The notes under the pieces: generated by a model | The model's database searches: none | What the model was told of the DNA's origin: nothing | What the model saw: the letters and a program-made list of their open reading frames with translations, nothing else | Shown: positions 28,414-35,018 of the stretch, piece by piece | Numbering within the stretch: position 1 is the first letter of the stretch | Layout of the letters: every line of letters begins with the position of its first letter | Source: Sphingomonas rhizophila | Lineage (GTDB): Bacteria; Pseudomonadota; Alphaproteobacteria; Sphingomonadales; Sphingomonadaceae | Length of the DNA stretch: 64,000 nt | Assembly (NCBI RefSeq): GCF_014396585.1 | Contig: NZ_CP060717.1 | Span: forward strand, 1,178,001 to 1,242,000 | Direction: 5' to 3' | Position numbers and translations under genes: made by a program

Positions 28414-29472
28414 TCATTTTCGGGTATTTTTCGAGTTCAGTGCCCGCGCCGTAATGACGCTTCCGCCACTTGTCGCGGCTATCCCAGCCGTAAGGGTCTC
28501 ACCACTCCCGAACCAATGACAGATGAGCGCAACGAGTGCGGTGATGGCGGTTGTGGAGGCGACCGGAGGCACCGTTTTGCCGACACTGATGATTTCCGCC
28601 ATCACAATGCTTCCGGCTGTTTGGCCGAGTTGCTTGAGCTTTTGCAGTTTCGGCTGCCACGGTAACTCTGCCTCAATCGAACTGATAAGGTCGTTCAGAG
28701 CATCTCTAAGCTGCTTCAGGGCATCGAGCGCTGCTTCCTCGGCAGGTTCAACCGGACCGCCGTTGTGGTGGCGACGCTCTTCATCTTCGATGAGGACATC
28801 GAGCGCCCGGACAATCGCGACGCTCATTGTTCGAACACCACGCGCTTGCTGTGCGATATCTTCTCGCCCCGTCCACGCAGACGATTCATGACCTTCGGCC
28901 TTGGATGGGGTCAGCAACTCCATCAGCGGTGAGAAGTCATCCATGATTTCAACCACGCGCGCTTTTCGGTCGCTGTTTGCGCGAAAATACGCCGCCAACG
29001 AATTCAACGTTGGGTGAGTTTTGACCAATTCCGGACCGACCGCAGTCAAACGGCGCTGTCGCATGTAGATTGTTCGAAGGGTTTGATACTGGCGGTCATC
29101 GGAAATACTGCGCTGGCCTTCAGCGACATTCACCATCATCGAGCGAAGGCGTTCGACGGCTCGCCGGTTGCTGAGGCCTTGCGGCCATGTTGGCGCCTGT
29201 CGGACACGTGAAGGCCGGTTGGCCTCTACACTACCATTCATTGCGGTCGCTTCAGGAGCGAAGGCGCGCGCGGGCGGAATAGGTTGCGTTGCCGTCCCCA
29301 AGCTAGCCACGCTAATCTCTAGAGGGGAAGCCGTAACTGGCCGAGCCTCAAGATTGTGAGTCAGGCTTCGCGTAAGGTCGTCACGCGCTTGAATGTTACG
29401 CGCCACGGCCTCCACGGCCTGCTCGATAGCGCCGCGTGGCGACTTTCCCGAAGGCCGGTTCTTGTCGCTCAT
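28414..29472 (-). CDS. Unknown 352-residue protein with C-terminal membrane segments, comM-island gene 2
   Basis: Not recognised. Residues 1-100 look disordered (rich in Ala, Pro, Arg, Ser). Residues about 100-280 are helical and charged, including RRAVERLRSMMVNVAEGQRS, QTLRTIYMRQRRLTAVGPEL, an acidic DVLIEDEERRHHNGGPVEPA and a likely coiled coil at 245-282. The C-terminus has a weak hydrophobic stretch at 284-298 and a clear one at 301-321 (VPPVASTTAITALVALICHW), then a Gly/Thr-rich end. The layout suggests a cytoplasmic sensor or effector anchored by its tail. It follows gene 1 by 30 bases with a GGAAGGG ribosome site. Confidence 0.75.
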   Translation of the reverse strand: MSDKNRPSGKSPRGAIEQAVEAVARNIQARDDLTRSLTHNLEARPVTASPLEISVASLGTATQPIPPARAFAPEATAMNGSVEANRPSRVRQAPTWPQGLSNRRAVERLRSMMVNVAEGQRSISDDRQYQTLRTIYMRQRRLTAVGPELVKTHPTLNSLAAYFRANSDRKARVVEIMDDFSPLMELLTPSKAEGHESSAWTGREDIAQQARGVRTMSVAIVRALDVLIEDEERRHHNGGPVEPAEEAALDALKQLRDALNDLISSIEAELPWQPKLQKLKQLGQTAGSIVMAEIISVGKTVPPVASTTAITALVALICHWFGSGETLTAGIAATSGGSVITARALNSKNTRK

Positions 29473-29502
29473 TCGCGGTCAAACCCTTCCTTGCGCGCTG
29501 AT

Positions 29503-30000
29503 TTAGCCTTCGGCTGACTCCGTCGGATTGGCCTTAGTCGCCTTGGAATCCGAGATGACAATCCCGTGGCGGCCCAATCGAACGGGCACACCATTCGTTA
29601 CCAATCCGCCCTGTCCTCCGGTCGCTGCAATTTCACCGTCGCCACGGTAAAGTGAGACATTGACCTCGCAGATGCCATCCTCGCTGACGCGATAGCCAAA
29701 AATGACCTCGCCATTCTTATCGACGAGGTCGTATCCCTCGCAGTGTTGCGAGGGCCTTTTTGTCCATCCGTCCGGAACTGCCTTCGGGAAACCGTCAATG
29801 ATGGTTCCAGCGCTACCGCCGCTGTGGAAAAGCCTTCCATTGAAGATGAAGTCACCGTCCGGCCCTGCCATCGTGCCTTCGAGCCAAACATCCTCTCCGG
29901 CAGAGGAACCAATCTCGAAATAATCACAGCGGTTCGTCAAGAGGTCGAACCCACGTTGACCGGGCATAACGTTGAACGAGTTACCAATAAGAACAGCCAT
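29503..30000 (-). CDS. Unknown 165-residue beta-rich protein, comM-island gene 1
   Basis: Not recognised. I start at ATG 30000 (MAVLIGNSFNVMPGQRGFDL) because GGAGG lies five bases upstream; an upstream start at 30045 has no such site. The protein is predicted to be mostly beta, with alternating hydrophobic strands such as GEDVWLEGTMAG, GDFIFNGRLFHSGGSAGTII, NGEVIFGYRVSEDGICEVNV and VPVRLGRHGIVISDSK. There is no signal peptide or membrane helix. The C-terminal 15 residues look disordered. It is the first gene of the two-gene unit and reads in the same direction as comM, so the comM promoter may still drive it. Confidence 0.75.
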   Translation of the reverse strand: MAVLIGNSFNVMPGQRGFDLLTNRCDYFEIGSSAGEDVWLEGTMAGPDGDFIFNGRLFHSGGSAGTIIDGFPKAVPDGWTKRPSQHCEGYDLVDKNGEVIFGYRVSEDGICEVNVSLYRGDGEIAATGGQGGLVTNGVPVRLGRHGIVISDSKATKANPTESAEG

Positions 30001-30070
30001 TTGGGCCTCCACGAGTCGAACGAATTGAACCTCTAGTCCGAGCAAATTTCCTATTCTGCAATGGGCGGAA

Positions 30071-30089
30071 GCGGCAGTTTACGTGCCGC
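30071..30089. repeat. Perfect hairpin near the right end of the comM insertion
   Basis: GCGGCA (30071-30076) pairs with TGCCGC (30084-30089) around a seven-base loop. It ends four bases inside the right boundary of the insertion, immediately before ATCA and the ATGAC repeat. It is close enough to the tip to be part of a recombination end. Confidence 0.55.
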
Positions 30090-30093
30090 ATCA

Positions 30094-30098
30094 ATGAC
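30094..30098. repeat. Right 5-bp flanking direct repeat (ATGAC) of the comM insertion
   Basis: Second copy of the pentamer found at 28318-28322. It belongs to the comM codons for Val-Ile (GTC AT) in the N-terminal fragment. Confidence 0.85.
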
Positions 30099-30191
30099 GA
30101 AGGCCGGCAAGCCCGCGGCGAGCTGTACCTGCACTTCGACGGAGCGGGCCTCGAGCCCAAGGTACGCCACGGTGGCGACGGTCGCGACCAT
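30094..30191 (-). pseudogene. comM: comM, 5' fragment cut off by the insertion
   Basis: ATG 30191 starts MVATVATVAYLGLEARSVEV, then QVQLAAGLPAFV, the conserved N-terminal strand and Gly-Leu-Pro turn of ComM/YifB. After the ATGAC repeat the frame passes into insertion sequence and stops (IDAARKLPLPPIAE then TAG). Joined to the fragment ending at 28317 it gives a continuous 502-residue protein. It lies head to head with the PGPGW-type gene, and the 138 bases between them must hold both promoters. Confidence 0.9.
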
Positions 30192-30329
30192 CAGGCGCGC
30201 GCCTCGAAACGCAACAAACTAACGCAGTGCAACTGTCCCCCTGGCTCGGCAGCGCGAGGCTAGCCGCGCCGAAATGCGATTGGCAAGCGCCCCTTGTTCC
30301 TCGTCCGCTTTCGTCCCACATGGCAGCCT

Positions 30330-30674
30330 ATGTGGACGCGCGAGCAATGGCGGCAATTCGAGGATAAGCCGGGGGTCCAGACCTTCTTCTTCATCCTCGG
30401 CATCGTGTTGATGCTTGCTGCGATCCCGATCGGCGCGCTCCCCGGCCCAGGTGGCCTGTTTGTTTTCGTGCCCGGACTGGCCCTGACCCTGCGGTCAAGC
30501 ATGTGGGCAAAGCGTCACTACGTTAAGTTCAAACGCTGGCAGCCCAAAGCGGGACGCTGGACCGACTGGGGGCTTCGCCGTGCCAGTGCCAAACGACGCG
30601 AGGAACTCGCCAAGGCGCGTCGCGAGGAGGAAAAACTGGCAGAAGAGCCGAACGAATCCCTCGAGCGGCGTTGA
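30330..30674 (+). CDS. PGPGW-type small transmembrane protein
   Basis: A 114-residue protein from ATG 30330 (MWTREQWRQFEDKPGVQTFF). It has two closely spaced hydrophobic stretches (FFILGIVLMLAAIPIGALPG and GLFVFVPGLALTLRSSMWAK) around the motif LPGPGGLFVF, close to the PGPGW family in which Trp takes the place of the final Gly. The C-terminal 45 residues are a highly charged helix (KRREELAKARREEEKLAEEP). A TTG at 30294 would lengthen it by 12 residues. The family has no known function. A terminator-like hairpin follows. Confidence 0.7.
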   Translation: MWTREQWRQFEDKPGVQTFFFILGIVLMLAAIPIGALPGPGGLFVFVPGLALTLRSSMWAKRHYVKFKRWQPKAGRWTDWGLRRASAKRREELAKARREEEKLAEEPNESLERR

Positions 30675-30713
30675 CTTTAACGCCCCTCCCATCTATCGGC
30701 GCCCCCAACAGGA

Positions 30714-30735
30714 GGCCGCTCGCGCGGCCGTTTTT
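30714..30735 (+). terminator. Rho-independent terminator candidate before rpmH
   Basis: GGCCGC (30714-30719), loop TCGC, GCGGCC (30724-30729), then G and TTTTT (30731-30735). It is placed after the PGPGW-type gene and 26 bases before the rpmH start, so it would end the upstream transcript, or sit within the rpmH leader. Confidence 0.6.
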
Positions 30736-30754
30736 CATTTAGACATTTGAAGGC

Positions 30755-31219
30755 ATGAGCGATGAAGCGCACTTTCCAGCCGAGCAATCTGGTCCGCAAG
30801 CGGCGGCACGGGTTCCGCAGCCGCATGGCGACGGTCGGCGGCCGCAAGGTGCTGAACGCCCGCCGTGCGCGCGGCCGCAAGAAGCTCAGCGCCTAATCAC
30901 GCTTTCCAAGCGCGCCGATTTCCTGGCCGCCAATCGCGGCCGGCGCGCGCCGACACCCGGCTTCGTCCTGCTCGTCCGCCCACGCGGTGACGACGATCCG
31001 ACGATTCGCGTCGGCTTCACCGTGACCAAGAAGATCGGCAACGCGGTCGTCCGCAACCGGATGAAGCGCCGCTTTCGCGCCCTCGCCCGCGAAGTGCTGC
31101 CGGTAAGCGGTCTTGCCGGTGCAGATCACGTCATGATTGGCCGCGACGGTGGGATCGAGCGCGATTTTGCCCAGCTTCGCAGCGAACTTGCACGCGCCTT
31201 GAAAAAGGTGGCGGCATGA
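30755..31219 (+). CDS. rnpA: Ribonuclease P protein component (frame encloses rpmH)
   Basis: Protein subunit of RNase P, which trims 5' leaders of tRNA precursors. The conserved body starts at about residue 48 ([18 protein letters not shown]), with [29 protein letters not shown] and a normal C-terminus overlapping the yidD start. No ATG, GTG or TTG lies in frame near residue 48. The only canonical start is ATG 30755, seven bases before rpmH, which adds about 47 residues read from rpmH in another frame. The frame is open throughout. Either this is a real overlapping arrangement, as in Thermus, or a base change hides a normal start near 30897. Confidence 0.85.
   Translation: MSDEAHFPAEQSGPQAAARVPQPHGDGRRPQGAERPPCARPQEAQRLITLSKRADFLAANRGRRAPTPGFVLLVRPRGDDDPTIRVGFTVTKKIGNAVVRNRMKRRFRALAREVLPVSGLAGADHVMIGRDGGIERDFAQLRSELARALKKVAA
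30762..30896 (+). CDS. rpmH: 50S ribosomal protein L34
   Basis: A 44-residue, very basic protein: [20 protein letters not shown], then [20 protein letters not shown] and KLSA. This is a complete and typical L34. It is the first gene of the conserved rpmH-rnpA-yidD-yidC-engB series. Its reading frame lies wholly inside the open frame assigned to rnpA. Confidence 0.96.
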   Translation: MKRTFQPSNLVRKRRHGFRSRMATVGGRKVLNARRARGRKKLSA

Positions 31220-31428
31220 TTGCCCGCGCCCTCATCCTCATCTCTAAAGCCTGGCAGAAGGGCCCGAGCCGGATCCTGCCGCCATCGTGCCGGTTCCAGC
31301 CAAGCTGTTCGGCCTATGCGATCACCGCATTGGAACGCTATGGGGCAGCCAAGGGCGGCTGGCTCGCGGTCAAGCGGATCTGCCGTTGTCACCCCTGGGG
31401 CGGGCAAGGTCCCGATCCCGTCCCCTGA
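31216..31428 (+). CDS. yidD: Membrane protein insertion efficiency factor YidD
   Basis: A 70-residue protein with the YidD core CRFQPSCSAYAITALERYG and the C-terminal CRCHPWGGQGPDPVP. The N-terminal amphipathic helix (ALILISKAWQKGPSRILPPS) is the membrane-association region. It aids the YidC/Sec route of membrane protein insertion. The ATG overlaps the rnpA stop (ATGA) and yidC follows 24 bases later, the usual order. Confidence 0.95.
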   Translation: MIARALILISKAWQKGPSRILPPSCRFQPSCSAYAITALERYGAAKGGWLAVKRICRCHPWGGQGPDPVP

Positions 31429-31452
31429 TCTGAACCGAAGGACGTCCGCCAC

Positions 31453-33180
31453 GTGAACGACAATAAGAATATGGTGCTGGCGATGGTGCTGATCGCCATC
31501 GTGCTGTTCGGCGGCAGCGCCCTTTCGGAACGCTTCTTCCCAGCCGCCGGACCGCGCACGGTCAAGGTCGAAGACGGGAAGGTGAAGCCCCTGCCCCAGC
31601 CCAACGTCAGCCCCGCTGGCGCGGCATCGCCGGCCGCCCTTCGCGCCCGCGACACCGTTCTGGGCGAAACGCCGCGCGTCACCATCCAGACGCCAAGCCT
31701 CGCCGGGTCGATCGACCTCAAGGGCGCGCGCTTCGACGACCTCGTCCTCGTTCGCCAGCGCGAAGGTCTCGCCAAGGATTCGCCGCCTGTCCGGTTGCTG
31801 TCGCCGGGCGGTGCGCCCAACGCCTATTTCGCCGGCTTCGGCTGGACCGGCGAGGGCGTTGCAGTGCCGGACGCGAACACGGTGTGGACCGCCAGCTCGA
31901 CAACGCTGACGCCGGCCACCCCGGTCACGCTCAGTTGGACCAACCCGACCGGCCAGACCTTCCAGCTGATCGTCTCGGTCGACGAAGGCTACCTGTTCAC
32001 GGTCAAGCAGCGCGTCGCCAACGCGGGGAGCGGGGCTGTCGCGGTGCGTCCGTACGGACTGGCCAGCCGCGCCAAGAAGAGCGCCGATCCAACCTCCTGG
32101 ACGATGCATGTCGGGCCGATCAGCTTTCTTGGCGGCAAGGCTTCGTACGACACCGACTGGGAGACGCTGGACGAAGACCGGGCGGGCGTGACCCGCGATA
32201 GCCGCGGTGGCTGGCTCGGCTTCACCGACAAATACTGGCTGACCGCGCTCGTCCCCGCCGGCGATGCGCCGATCGCCGCCAGCTTCCGCAAGAGCGAAAG
32301 CGGTGCCTACCAGGCTGACTACGCCGGTGCGCCGGTCGTCGTCGCTCCCGGCCAGGCCGTCACGGGCGAAACCCGACTGTTTGCCGGGGCCAAGGAAAAG
32401 ACCTGGCTCGACCGCTACGAAACCGCCGGAATCACCAAGCTCAGCAAGTCGATCGACTGGGGCTGGTTCGAATGGTTCATGCGGCCGATCTTCAGCCTGC
32501 TGCAGTGGTTGTTCCACGCCACCGGCAACTTCGGCGTCGCCATCATCTGCCTGACGTTCATCGTCCGATTGATCATGTTCCCGATCGCCGACCGCCAGTT
32601 CCGGTCGATGGCCGGCATGCGCCGTGTCCAGCCGAAGATGAAGGCGATCCAGGAGCGCCACAAGGACGACAAGCCGAAGCTCCAGCAGGAGATGCTGAAG
32701 CTGTACCAGGAAGAGAAGATCAACCCGGCCGCCGGCTGCCTTCCCATCCTGCTGCAGATCCCTGTGTTCTATGCGCTCTACAAGGTGCTGATGGTCAGCG
32801 TCGAAATGCGCCACCAGCCGTTCGCGCTATGGATCAAGGACCTCTCCGCGCCCGATCCGCTTACCCCGGTCAATCTCTTCGGCTTGCTCGACTTCACGCC
32901 TCCTGCGCTACTGGCGATCGGCGTCCTGCCGATCCTGCTCGGCGTCACCATGTGGATGCAGTTCAAGCTCAACCCCGCGCAGCTTGACCCCGTCCAGCAG
33001 CAGGTGTTCGGGATCATGCCGTGGGTGATGATGGTCATCATGGCGCCGTTCGCGGCGGGCCTTCAGCTATACTGGGTGGTCAGCAACATCCTGACCATTG
33101 CCCAGCAGAAGTGGCTGTACCACCGCTACGACATGGAGGCCGGGACGGTCATCCTGGACGCGAAGCCGATCAAGAAATGA
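31453..33180 (+). CDS. yidC: Membrane protein insertase YidC
   Basis: A 575-residue insertase opening with GTG 31453 (MNDNKNMVLAMVLIAIVLFG). It has an N-terminal helix, a large periplasmic beta domain of about 300 residues, then the conserved five-helix core: FNFGVAIICLTFIVRLIMFP-like segment at about 360, the cytoplasmic hairpin (RRVQPKMKAIQERHKDDKPK), NPAAGCLPILLQIPVFYALY and the C-terminal PWVMMVIMAPFAAGLQLYWV. It inserts membrane proteins alone or with SecYEG. Its stop overlaps the engB start by four bases. Confidence 0.96.
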   Translation: MNDNKNMVLAMVLIAIVLFGGSALSERFFPAAGPRTVKVEDGKVKPLPQPNVSPAGAASPAALRARDTVLGETPRVTIQTPSLAGSIDLKGARFDDLVLVRQREGLAKDSPPVRLLSPGGAPNAYFAGFGWTGEGVAVPDANTVWTASSTTLTPATPVTLSWTNPTGQTFQLIVSVDEGYLFTVKQRVANAGSGAVAVRPYGLASRAKKSADPTSWTMHVGPISFLGGKASYDTDWETLDEDRAGVTRDSRGGWLGFTDKYWLTALVPAGDAPIAASFRKSESGAYQADYAGAPVVVAPGQAVTGETRLFAGAKEKTWLDRYETAGITKLSKSIDWGWFEWFMRPIFSLLQWLFHATGNFGVAIICLTFIVRLIMFPIADRQFRSMAGMRRVQPKMKAIQERHKDDKPKLQQEMLKLYQEEKINPAAGCLPILLQIPVFYALYKVLMVSVEMRHQPFALWIKDLSAPDPLTPVNLFGLLDFTPPALLAIGVLPILLGVTMWMQFKLNPAQLDPVQQQVFGIMPWVMMVIMAPFAAGLQLYWVVSNILTIAQQKWLYHRYDMEAGTVILDAKPIKK

Positions 33181-33821
33181 CCGATCGCCCAGACGAAGAC
33201 CTGGCCGAAGAAGCGCGCAAGCTCTTCTCGGGGCCGATCGAGTTCCTGAAGTCCGCGCCGGGCCTGCAGTTCCTGCCTTCGCCCGATGCGCCGGAGATTG
33301 CCTTTGCCGGGCGGTCCAACGTCGGCAAGTCGTCGCTGATCAACGCGCTGACCAATCGGAACAAGCTGGCCCGGGCATCGAACACGCCGGGCCGGACTCA
33401 GGAACTCAACTTCTTCGACGTCGGCAACCCGCTGGTGTTTCGGCTGGTCGACATGCCCGGCTATGGCTTCGCCGAGGCGCCCAAGGACATGGTCAAGCGC
33501 TGGCGCTTCCTGATCAACGATTACCTTCGCGGGCGCCAGGTACTGAAGCGCACGCTGGTGCTGGTCGACGGGCGGCACGGCCTGAAGGACGTCGACCGCG
33601 ACGTCATGACCATGCTCGACAAGGCGGCCGTCAGCTACAACCTCGTCATCACCAAGGCCGACAAGGTGAAGCCGACCGAGCTTGAGAAACGGCTCGACGC
33701 GATCCGCACGGAGTCCGCGAAACACCCCGCCTGCCACCCCGTTCTCTATCCGACGTCGAGCGAAACCGGCGACGGCATCGCCGAGCTTCGCACCGCGGTG
33801 CTGGAGGCGGCGCGGACGTGA
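33177..33821 (+). CDS. engB: Ribosome biogenesis GTPase EngB/YihA
   Basis: A 214-residue GTPase needed for large-subunit assembly. G1 is GRSNVGKSSLINAL at residues 45-58, the switch contains SNTPGRTQELNFF, G3 is DMPGYGFAEAP (92-102), G4 is TKADKVKP (159-166) and the last segment TSSETGDGI contributes G5. ATG 33177 overlaps the yidC stop. An upstream open frame inside yidC is not part of the protein. Confidence 0.95.
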   Translation: MTDRPDEDLAEEARKLFSGPIEFLKSAPGLQFLPSPDAPEIAFAGRSNVGKSSLINALTNRNKLARASNTPGRTQELNFFDVGNPLVFRLVDMPGYGFAEAPKDMVKRWRFLINDYLRGRQVLKRTLVLVDGRHGLKDVDRDVMTMLDKAAVSYNLVITKADKVKPTELEKRLDAIRTESAKHPACHPVLYPTSSETGDGIAELRTAVLEAART

Positions 33822-33838
33822 GCGGAGAGGCAAGTCCC

Positions 33839-34507
33839 ATGAAGTTGATCATCGGCAACCGTGCTTATTCCAGCTGGTCGATGCGCGGCTGGCTCGCGCT
33901 GAAGCTCGCCGGGCTGGAATTCGAAGAACTCGTCGTCCCACTCTACGACGAGGCGTGGGAGAAGCGCCGCGAAGGTGACGAATTCGCCCCCTCCCTCGGC
34001 AAGGTTCCGATCCTGTGGGACGGCGACTGTGTCGTGTGGGACAGCTTGGCAATCATCGAATTTTGCGCCGATCGCGTTGGACGCGAACGGATGTGGCCCG
34101 AAGACGATGCCGCACGCGCCATGGCTCGTTCGATGGCGGCCGAGATGCATTCGGGATTTTCGGCTCTTCGTCGCGAATTGCCGATGAACGTCCGCAAGAA
34201 CTTCGGCTCGACCCCCTTGTCCGACGAGGTCGAGGCCGACGTCATCCGGATCCTGACCCTGTGGATGCAGGCTCGCGCCCGATTCGGCGGGTCGGGCGAG
34301 TATCTGTTCGGCGATTGGACCGCGACCGATGTCATGTTCGCGCCGGTCGTTACCCGCTTCGTCACCTACGGCGTCTCGGTCCCGCCATTCGCCGCCACCT
34401 ACATGAACGCCGTGCTCCACCGCGCCGACATCGTCGAGTGGATCGAGCTTGCGCAGGAAGAACCCTGGGTGATCGAGCAGTATGAGGCGGAGCCTGCAGC
34501 CGACTAA
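33839..34507 (+). CDS. Glutathione S-transferase family protein
   Basis: A 222-residue protein with a thioredoxin-like N-terminal domain (MKLIIGNRAYSSWSMRGWLA) where SSWS carries the likely catalytic Ser, the cis-Pro segment LGKVPILWDGDCVVWDSLAI, and an all-helical C-terminal domain with the capping-type motif DWTATDVMFAPVVTR. ATG 33839 has GGAGAGG nine bases upstream; a GTG at 33818 overlapping the engB stop is an alternative. The substrate is unknown. It ends convergent with the cupin gene, overlapping it by four bases. Confidence 0.87.
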   Translation: MKLIIGNRAYSSWSMRGWLALKLAGLEFEELVVPLYDEAWEKRREGDEFAPSLGKVPILWDGDCVVWDSLAIIEFCADRVGRERMWPEDDAARAMARSMAAEMHSGFSALRRELPMNVRKNFGSTPLSDEVEADVIRILTLWMQARARFGGSGEYLFGDWTATDVMFAPVVTRFVTYGVSVPPFAATYMNAVLHRADIVEWIELAQEEPWVIEQYEAEPAAD

Positions 34508-34968
34508 GGTTGTCGCCTGGCGTCATAGGGCGTTCCGTCGCGGCGGGCGTAGGTCCCATCCTTCGTGAACACCATGTCGATTTCGCTGTACCCGCCGCCT
34601 TCCTGGGGCCCGGCGCCAATGGCAACGAACACGCAATCCCTGGCGCCCCGGTTGATGAGGTGATGACCGTTGGCGATCCCCGCGGGCCAGGCGGCGATGT
34701 CGCCGGCGCGCATCAGGGTCTCGCCCTCGTCCTCGACCAGCACTGCCTCGCCTTCCAGCATGATGACCATTTCATCCTCGCCTTCGTGCCAATGGCGCTG
34801 ACTGGACCAGGCCCCGGGCTTCAGCCGAACACGGGACGCGCCGAATTTAGTCAGGCCTGTCGCTGGTGCCAATCGACGCTGCCAGCGGCCGGCGACCGGT
34901 TCATCGAACGGGGCCGGATAGCCCGTGCGGTTGATTTCCTCGATTTGGCTGAGATCGACTTTCGGCAT
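34504..34968 (-). CDS. Cupin-domain protein
   Basis: A 154-residue single cupin. Motif 1 is GAWSSQRHWHEGEDEMVIML with the HxH...E metal triad; motif 2 is AGDIAAWPAGIANGHHLINR with the third His. A C-terminal extension (GGGYSEIDMVFTKDGTYARR) is typical of the group whose members bind divalent metal and act as dioxygenases or isomerases. No substrate can be assigned. It is transcribed away from dapE, with a 50-base divergent gap. Confidence 0.85.
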   Translation of the reverse strand: MPKVDLSQIEEINRTGYPAPFDEPVAGRWQRRLAPATGLTKFGASRVRLKPGAWSSQRHWHEGEDEMVIMLEGEAVLVEDEGETLMRAGDIAAWPAGIANGHHLINRGARDCVFVAIGAGPQEGGGYSEIDMVFTKDGTYARRDGTPYDARRQP

Positions 34969-35018
34969 CCCTTGTTCCCCGTTACGAGAAGGCGAATGAG
35001 CAATGTTGCAGCCTTAGC

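Larger units (their letters stand above)
28323..30093. mobile_element. 1,771-bp insertion in comM carrying two unknown genes
   Basis: The boundaries follow from the rebuilt host gene: 98 bases upstream plus 1,411 bases downstream give exactly 503 codons. No recombinase, integrase or transposase is encoded; two minus-strand genes fill it. The first ten bases of the two ends agree only at positions 3, 5, 6 and 8 when compared as inverted repeats, so no terminal inverted repeat is visible. Hairpins lie near both ends (28357-28401 and 30071-30089). The non-coding edges are AT-richer than the surroundings. It is best described as a non-autonomous cargo element or remnant; comM is a known island-insertion target in Acinetobacter. 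Confidence 0.85.

Noticed and set aside
28323-30093. Classical IS element in comM
   Set aside because: No transposase gene and no terminal inverted repeats are present; the two genes do not resemble IS-encoded proteins.
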